45,493 nt of DNA from a virus, in the IMG/VR virus record IMGVR_UViG_3300046535_000304, positions 1-45,493 of that record. One strand, 5' to 3'. The notes beneath the pieces were generated by a model. It ran no database searches. It had not been told where the DNA came from and saw only the letters and a program-made list of their open reading frames with translations. Made by a program: the position numbers and the translations under genes. Shown one piece after another: positions 41,215 to 45,493 of the stretch (position 1 is the first letter of the stretch; each line of letters begins with the position of its first letter).

Positions 41215-43290
41215 ATGACACGCCAACAAGCCGCAGAAAAGCTTCGTCAGAAGCTAGACGAGCACGGCCTAAAAGATTGGTCTGTAAGACTCAATCAGAA
41301 CGCAGAATCGCGTTTCTTAGGCTTGTGCTCCTACAAGGACAAAACCATCATTTTGTCCGCTCACCATATCGACATTCATCCCACCCCGGACGTGGAGAAT
41401 ACCATACTCCATGAAGTCGCCCACGCACTCTGTCCGCATCATGGGCACGATGATGTGTGGGCTGCTAAAGCGCGTGAGATTGGATGCGATAACACGCTAC
41501 CATGCTCTAACCTGTCGCTCTCACCATCCATCATCGATGCAATTCGCAGTGGTGCCACGGTGGAAGTGACGTTCGACGAACAGGTTATTAGGACGCCGAA
41601 ATACAACATTACACGGCTTCAGGATAAGTGCGAATCGTGTGGTGCTGTCGCCAAGATGGTCAAAGAAACCATCATCAAGAGCAAGGGTGAGGACACTCCA
41701 GATACGAAATTCATCACTCTGGAGTGTGGTCATACCATCATCAAGAAAATCCCGAAAGGCACGGCATTCGGGAAGTTTCAAGCGTTCGGTGATAAGGATT
41801 GCGTTCACGAATGGGATAAGAATAACTGCGTGAAATGCTCGCGCAAACGGCTATTTGACTATCAGCAGGATGGTGGTCGATTCTGCGAAGCCGCACTCGT
41901 AGCAGGTAAGGGCGCACTTATCGCAGACGAGATGGGATTAGGTAAAACACAGCAAGCAATGGCTACTGTGTTCTTCCATCCTGAAATCTGCACACCGACA
42001 CTCTGGATTGTCAAGAGCGGTCTGAAATATCAGTTCGCTACAAGCATCCTGAAGTGGATGGGCAACGAGCACGTTCCGCAGGTAGTCAATGGTTCTAAGG
42101 ACTGGCTAATCCCCGGTCTGAAGAACTACATCATCGGCTACGATATGCTCGTACCGAAATCACGCAAGCTCAAGTCAGGAAAGACTGCCACTCAGGGATT
42201 CGATATCGCACAGTTTGACCGTATCGGAATTAAGTGCGTAGTGCTGGATGAATGTCAGCAAATCAAGAACGTAGACTCCACACGCACACAGATGGTACGG
42301 CGTGTAGTGGCTACCAGAAAAGTCATCGGACTGTCGGGTACGCCGTGGAAGAATCGTGGTTCTGAGATGTTTCCCATCTTGAACATGATTGACCCAGTGA
42401 AGTTCTGGAGTGAAGCGGAATTTCGTCGTCGGTGGGTTTCCACATACTTCGTCGGCGCGTATGAAAAAGAGGGCGGAATCAAGAACCCCAAACTCTTCAA
42501 AGAACACACTAAGAATCTCCTGATTCGTCGGGAGAGAACGGAAGTAATGAAGGAACTACCACTCGTCAATCGGACGAAACTCAACGTCGTAATGGACCCT
42601 GATACGGAGAAAGTCTATGACGAGGCAGTAGACAATTTCGTAGCATGGTATGAAGCCGAAGCAGCCAGTATGACTGGTATGGCAATCATCGCAATGATGC
42701 AGAAAATGCGTCATCTGGTGGCTCTCGCCAAGATACCTGCCACGGTCGAATACGTTGAGGAATTCGTCGAGGACACAGACCGAAAGTTGGTCATCTTCGC
42801 TCACCACAAGGACGTTCAGGACGAACTCTTCAATGAGATGAAACGATACGAAGATGAGATGTATATCTGTCGTATCGGCTCAGACATGAGCGGTCAGGAA
42901 CGCTTCGAGGTTCAGGAGAAATTCAATAGCAGCCCACGCGCAATCATGGTTGCTAGCACACTCGCAGCAGGCGAGGGATTGAATCTCCAGACATGCGCGG
43001 ATTGCGTCATCCACGAACGGCAGTGGAATCCCGCGAATGAGGAGCAGGCAGAGGGTCGATTCATTCGTATCGGTCAGACTGCTACAACGGTGAATGCAGT
43101 CTACGCGCACATGGATGGACTCACCACAATCGACCCACAGTTGGATGGAATCGTGGAAGGTAAGCGTCGTAGATTCCACGCTGGCATGAACAACACTGAG
43201 ATGGCACAGTGGAACGAGGATGCTATCATCAAGGAACTGGCAGAAACCATCGTGTCAGCGCATAAGCGTAAGCGACGGGGCGGCAAGTAG
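41215..43290 (+). CDS. SprT-like metalloprotease / SNF2 helicase fusion
   Basis: 691 residues, ATG 41215 after TAAGGA. N-terminal SprT-like zinc protease with HEVAHALCPHH (H66, E67, H70), in the order seen in SPRTN/Wss1-type proteases. Zinc knuckles follow: C139/C142, C171/H173, C196/H198, C205/C208. The SNF2 ATPase shows Walker A ADEMGLGKT (237-245), Walker B VLDECQ (343-348), motif III LSGTPWKN (373-380) and motif VI QAEGRFIRIGQT (611-622). SNF2 proteins translocate along double-stranded DNA. Pairing this with a DNA-linked protease suggests stripping or cleaving proteins on DNA. Ends in tandem TAG TAG. Confidence 0.9.
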   Translation: MTRQQAAEKLRQKLDEHGLKDWSVRLNQNAESRFLGLCSYKDKTIILSAHHIDIHPTPDVENTILHEVAHALCPHHGHDDVWAAKAREIGCDNTLPCSNLSLSPSIIDAIRSGATVEVTFDEQVIRTPKYNITRLQDKCESCGAVAKMVKETIIKSKGEDTPDTKFITLECGHTIIKKIPKGTAFGKFQAFGDKDCVHEWDKNNCVKCSRKRLFDYQQDGGRFCEAALVAGKGALIADEMGLGKTQQAMATVFFHPEICTPTLWIVKSGLKYQFATSILKWMGNEHVPQVVNGSKDWLIPGLKNYIIGYDMLVPKSRKLKSGKTATQGFDIAQFDRIGIKCVVLDECQQIKNVDSTRTQMVRRVVATRKVIGLSGTPWKNRGSEMFPILNMIDPVKFWSEAEFRRRWVSTYFVGAYEKEGGIKNPKLFKEHTKNLLIRRERTEVMKELPLVNRTKLNVVMDPDTEKVYDEAVDNFVAWYEAEAASMTGMAIIAMMQKMRHLVALAKIPATVEYVEEFVEDTDRKLVIFAHHKDVQDELFNEMKRYEDEMYICRIGSDMSGQERFEVQEKFNSSPRAIMVASTLAAGEGLNLQTCADCVIHERQWNPANEEQAEGRFIRIGQTATTVNAVYAHMDGLTTIDPQLDGIVEGKRRRFHAGMNNTEMAQWNEDAIIKELAETIVSAHKRKRRGGK

Positions 43291-43302
43291 TAGATGGTAA
43301 GT

Positions 43303-43334
43303 AGGATGCTGGAGTAGAGATATTCCAGCATCTT
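43303..43334 (+). terminator. hairpin after the SNF2 gene, weak terminator
   Basis: GATGCTGGA (43305-43313) with TCCAGCATC (43324-43332), 10-nt loop, extendable by AG/TT; the tail is only TTAT, so termination may be partial. Confidence 0.55.
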
Positions 43335-43366
43335 ATCGTACTATCAACTAACTAGAGAGGAGACTA

Positions 43367-43639
43367 ATGCAATCCAAACTGTACATGGAATTCCGGCTGT
43401 ACTTCGAGCCGAATACCAACACGGAACTACTGTCAGAGATGGCAGAAGAACTGAAAGATAAACTCTATAACGACCTAGTGGATACTACGTCGGATGGAGC
43501 GTATCCCAATCCCACAGATGTAACGTATGAAATCACGCGCGAACTGTTACCGCCTGATGTGTGCGCGTGTGTTGGACTCACAGTGATGGTGGGAGATGAG
43601 ACTATTTGCTCGAAGTGCGGAAAGGTGCAAGTAAACTGA
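43367..43639 (+). CDS. small protein with C-terminal zinc ribbon
   Basis: 90 residues from ATG 43367. The first 60 residues form an alpha/beta unit; the end CACVGLTVMVGDETICSKC holds C66, C68, C81 and C84. The GAGGAGA site is about 7 nt upstream. It directly precedes the tRNA gene. No function recognised. Confidence 0.7.
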   Translation: MQSKLYMEFRLYFEPNTNTELLSEMAEELKDKLYNDLVDTTSDGAYPNPTDVTYEITRELLPPDVCACVGLTVMVGDETICSKCGKVQVN

Positions 43640-43644
43640 CATGC

Positions 43645-43724
43645 GCCGGGATGGTGGAATGGCAGACACAGCGGACTTAAAATCCGCCGCGATAAGCATG
43701 TGGGTTCGACTCCCACTCCCGGCA
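43645..43724 (+). tRNA. tRNA-Leu (anticodon UAA)
   Basis: 80 nt. Acceptor stem GCCGGGA (43645-43651) with TCCCGGC (43717-43723) and discriminator A. Anticodon stem GCGGA/TCCGC with loop CTTAAAA, anticodon TAA at 43678-43680. T arm GTGGG-TTCGACT-CCCAC (43700-43716). Short variable arm of about 12 nt, consistent with class II. The 3' CCA is not encoded. It reads TTA (and by wobble TTG) codons. Confidence 0.93.
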
Positions 43725-43738
43725 TTAAAGGAGATGAA

Positions 43739-43930
43739 ATGCACGAAGGACTGATTAAGGAACTCGAAGCACTGAGGATGGGATTCTTCGATGAGGAATC
43801 GTCCCTGTTGGGTCGTATTTCCAAGTGGCACGATGACCCAGTTGGCGACAATATGCGTCGTATCGCGGAGCTGCGCGAGAAGATGGCACTGATGGACCGC
43901 TCGATTAAAATGCTCAAGGAGAGCAAATAA
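43739..43930 (+). CDS. small helical protein
   Basis: 63 residues from ATG 43739, with AAAGGAG just after the tRNA; the in-frame ATG at 43700 is inside the tRNA and is rejected. Two helices (LIKELEALRMGFFDEE, MRRIAELREKMALMDRSIKM). Coupled to the next gene by TAATG. Function unknown. Confidence 0.7.
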   Translation: MHEGLIKELEALRMGFFDEESSLLGRISKWHDDPVGDNMRRIAELREKMALMDRSIKMLKESK

Positions 43931-44205
43931 TGTACGCAATCAATAGGATGAGTCCACGCGGACTCGCATTCAAGCTGATACAGGTGGTAGACCAGCCAGA
44001 TTCTACCAAGATTACACATGGTGACAAGAGTATCACCGTGAAGCACAACATACACGCGCTCAGTCAGGCGTGGTACAACTGGCAGATGCGTGGTGAAAAG
44101 GTTCAACTCGCATTCATGTTCTTGACGAATGCTGAGAGGGAATTCCTTATCACGGCAATCACACCAGACGAGTGGAATCGTATCTTCGACGGAGTGGAGA
44201 GATAA
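43930..44205 (+). CDS. hypothetical protein
   Basis: 91 residues, alpha/beta, with KGLAFKLIQV-like and WYNWQMRGEKVQLAFMFLT segments and FLITAITPDEWNRIFDGV at the end. AAGGAGAG site upstream. No family recognised. Confidence 0.65.
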   Translation: MYAINRMSPRGLAFKLIQVVDQPDSTKITHGDKSITVKHNIHALSQAWYNWQMRGEKVQLAFMFLTNAEREFLITAITPDEWNRIFDGVER

Positions 44206-44207
44206 CT

Positions 44208-44426
44208 ATGGATGAACTGATGAAAGCTCTGGACACTGATATCGTGAAGGCGCGTGCGAACTGGGAAGATGCCGTGGCGCATTCTCTCAGAATCATCGCT
44301 GAAACATCACACGCGAGTGATAAAGCGATTCTGGAAGTCGTCAACAATCTTGTCAAGAAGGTGCTGGAACTCCAGCATCGTGTTGACCTGTTGGAAGATT
44401 TGCACCGTCTGGAAGAGAACAAGTAG
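44208..44426 (+). CDS. small helical protein
   Basis: 72 residues from ATG 44208, after a GGAG site. All helical with a C-terminal leucine-rich coiled coil (KKVLELQHRVDLLEDLHRLE). No function recognised. Confidence 0.7.
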   Translation: MDELMKALDTDIVKARANWEDAVAHSLRIIAETSHASDKAILEVVNNLVKKVLELQHRVDLLEDLHRLEENK

Positions 44427-44427
44427 C

Positions 44428-44643
44428 ATGACTCTATTACACGAGTCTAGTCGAGTGGATACACGCGATACCTACTTCGTCTGTGGTGGAAACCCTGATG
44501 GAAATGGTGGTGGTGTAATCGCATCGGTTAATACGCTTGAAGCTGCACATAGACTCCAGCGTCAGGCGATTATGCAGGGCTACTCACGAGTGCGTGTGTG
44601 GACTTGGAAGGAAATGAATGATGAAGAACTACATCGAGATTAG
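44428..44643 (+). CDS. small hypothetical protein
   Basis: 71 residues from ATG 44428, which follows the previous stop by one base; a GGAAGAG site lies about 10 nt upstream. Contains GGNPDGNGGGVIAS and TLEAAHRLQRQAIMQGYSRV. Its last 26 bases overlap the next start. Confidence 0.6.
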   Translation: MTLLHESSRVDTRDTYFVCGGNPDGNGGGVIASVNTLEAAHRLQRQAIMQGYSRVRVWTWKEMNDEELHRD

Positions 44644-44878
44644 GAAAGCGGTCGAGACACTCTCATACGAGCAATTGCGAGAACTCGCAGATGTTGTGCT
44701 CGACCGCATGGACAAACTGACTGAGACTAAACCACTCACTGAGAAGCAGATTGCGCTCGTGAATGAAGGTGAGAACATCGCAGCGATTAAGGACTATCGT
44801 GAGATGCATCACTCTTCACTGAGGGAAGCGCACGTCGCAATTAAACGTCAAAGGAAGGTGAATGATGCCGAGATGTGA
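44618..44878 (+). CDS. small protein with ribosomal L7/L12-like C-terminal motif
   Basis: 86 residues; ATG 44618 after GGAAGGA (44606-44612). The last 35 residues (ENIAAIKDYREMHHSSLREAH) resemble the helix-turn-helix of the L7/L12 C-terminal domain that is found in several phage small proteins. The rest is helical. A translation or ribosome link is only suggested. Confidence 0.6.
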   Translation: MMKNYIEIRKAVETLSYEQLRELADVVLDRMDKLTETKPLTEKQIALVNEGENIAAIKDYREMHHSSLREAHVAIKRQRKVNDAEM

Positions 44879-45077
44879 AGATTATCCGTGTTGCGGTCAT
44901 GAGAGTGGTGACTGTCCGCGTATCGATTCCAATGGAAACCAGCGATGGCGTTGTGTGGGTGGTTGTGGAAAAGAACTACCCCGGAATGCGCGTTCTTCCA
45001 TCTGCGCTGCTTGCCAGCGTCGTATGCGCCGACGTGAAGAAAATGGTGACGCAGACTACAACTGGAATGAACAGTAA
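44865..45077 (+). CDS. Cys-rich zinc protein
   Basis: 70 residues; ATG 44865 chosen because AGGAAGG ends 6 nt upstream; an ATG at 44862 is also possible. Eight Cys in two groups (CEDYPCCGHESGDC; CVGGCGKELP and CAAC) suggest two zinc sites. The PRCEDYPCCGH opening is a pattern I have seen in small phage proteins. Function unknown. Confidence 0.65.
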   Translation: MPRCEDYPCCGHESGDCPRIDSNGNQRWRCVGGCGKELPRNARSSICAACQRRMRRREENGDADYNWNEQ

Positions 45078-45100
45078 AGTCGGGTAGTTGATTGTACATC

Positions 45101-45121
45101 TGGCTCATGTGAGGTGAGCCA
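45101..45121 (+). other. hairpin ahead of the last gene
   Basis: TGGCTCA (45101-45107) with TGAGCCA (45115-45121), loop TGTGAGG, within an outer GTAGTT/AACTAC pairing (45084-45089 with 45133-45138). Only TTTG follows, so a leader structure or weak terminator is possible. Confidence 0.55.
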
Positions 45122-45158
45122 TTTGTAGAGCTAACTACTGGCTCTCTATGGAGTAACT

Positions 45159-45493
45159 ATGACGGTAACTGAGATGAAACCACTACGACCACTAGACCAC
45201 GGCAATGTGCTCATTGTCGGTACTAAGCCATCGAACTTCGATGATGAGATTCGCACTCACCCACGAGTAATTATGTGGGGTTCACAGAACGAACACTGGA
45301 CAGATAAAGGTATCCCGCAGAATGTGCAGGCTATCTTTGTAACGCGCTGGATTGGACACGCGGAGTTCAAGAACATCCTAGCAGAAGCGAGGAAGAAACA
45401 CATAACCATCTTCAATCCGATGGGGACTGGTATCATCGCACGGCAGGTGAAGGAACTACTTACACCGATTGTGCCGACTGTATTCACTACGCC
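45159..45493 (+). CDS. N-terminal part of a Rossmann-like protein, truncated by the window end
   Basis: 111 residues visible from ATG 45159, open at the end. GNVLIVGTKPSNFDDEIRTH, VIMWGSQNE, VQAIFVTRWIGHAEFKNILA and HITIFNPMGTG alternate strand and helix like DUF2325-type Rossmann proteins. This is a resemblance only. If the terminal cc is the same as bases 1-2, the frame continues as TTP then NMVVQ into the first ORF. Confidence 0.6.
   Translation, partial: MTVTEMKPLRPLDHGNVLIVGTKPSNFDDEIRTHPRVIMWGSQNEHWTDKGIPQNVQAIFVTRWIGHAEFKNILAEARKKHITIFNPMGTGIIARQVKELLTPIVPTVFTT

Noticed and set aside
43645-43724. tRNA as an integration site
   Set aside because: No integrase or attachment repeat is visible.

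Overview
The window looks like the essentially complete genome (about 45.5 kb) of a lytic-looking, short-tailed (podovirus-like) member of the Caudoviricetes, linearised inside a gene. It encodes a large terminase, portal, scaffold, HK97-type major capsid protein, a P22 gp4-like adaptor and a gp10-like tail hub. There is no tape measure, tail tube or sheath, and large internal (ejection-type) proteins follow the fibres. I see no integrase, excisionase, parA, rRNA or CRISPR array, and no phage RNA polymerase. Most genes have Shine-Dalgarno sites and many start on TAATG or ATGA overlaps, which suits a bacterial host. The host cannot be named from the sequence.

The genome has two transcription arms that diverge from a gene-free hub at about 37.94-38.52 kb and converge at 8.33 kb. 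The plus arm runs from 38.5 kb to the window end and continues from position 1 to 8333. It carries many small, often Cys4 zinc-ribbon, early-type proteins, a SprT-like metalloprotease fused to an SNF2 helicase, one tRNA-Leu(UAA), and then the replication block: a Cas4/RecB-like nuclease, a Sak4-like RecA-core ATPase, an SSB-like protein, a uracil-DNA-glycosylase/DNA polymerase A fusion, a DUF3987-type ATPase and two cold-shock-domain proteins. The minus arm (37.9 to 8.3 kb) is one uninterrupted virion operon: TerS, an IPT-domain protein, an Acb2/Tad1-like hairpin protein, TerL, a small membrane protein, portal, scaffold, capsid, adaptor, tail hub, two fibres and three internal virion proteins. 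The last of these is a 2023-residue protein with a GHKL ATPase domain and a metzincin-like HExxHxxGxxHD motif.

The last ORF (truncated at the window end) and the first ORF (no upstream sequence) lie on the same strand. They join in frame if the terminal cc and the initial cc are the same two bases, which suggests a circularly permuted or circular-assembling genome.

The densest unexplained non-coding structure is at 37.9-40.3 kb. It holds about a dozen copies of ACTCTCAGA, a second family (CCACAAGATGTAGTG) that abuts TTGAC promoter elements, three GCTGTGCGAYT iteron-like repeats next to a long T tract (a candidate replication origin), tandem leader hairpins and a terminator. I did not identify a convincing endolysin or a repressor gene.
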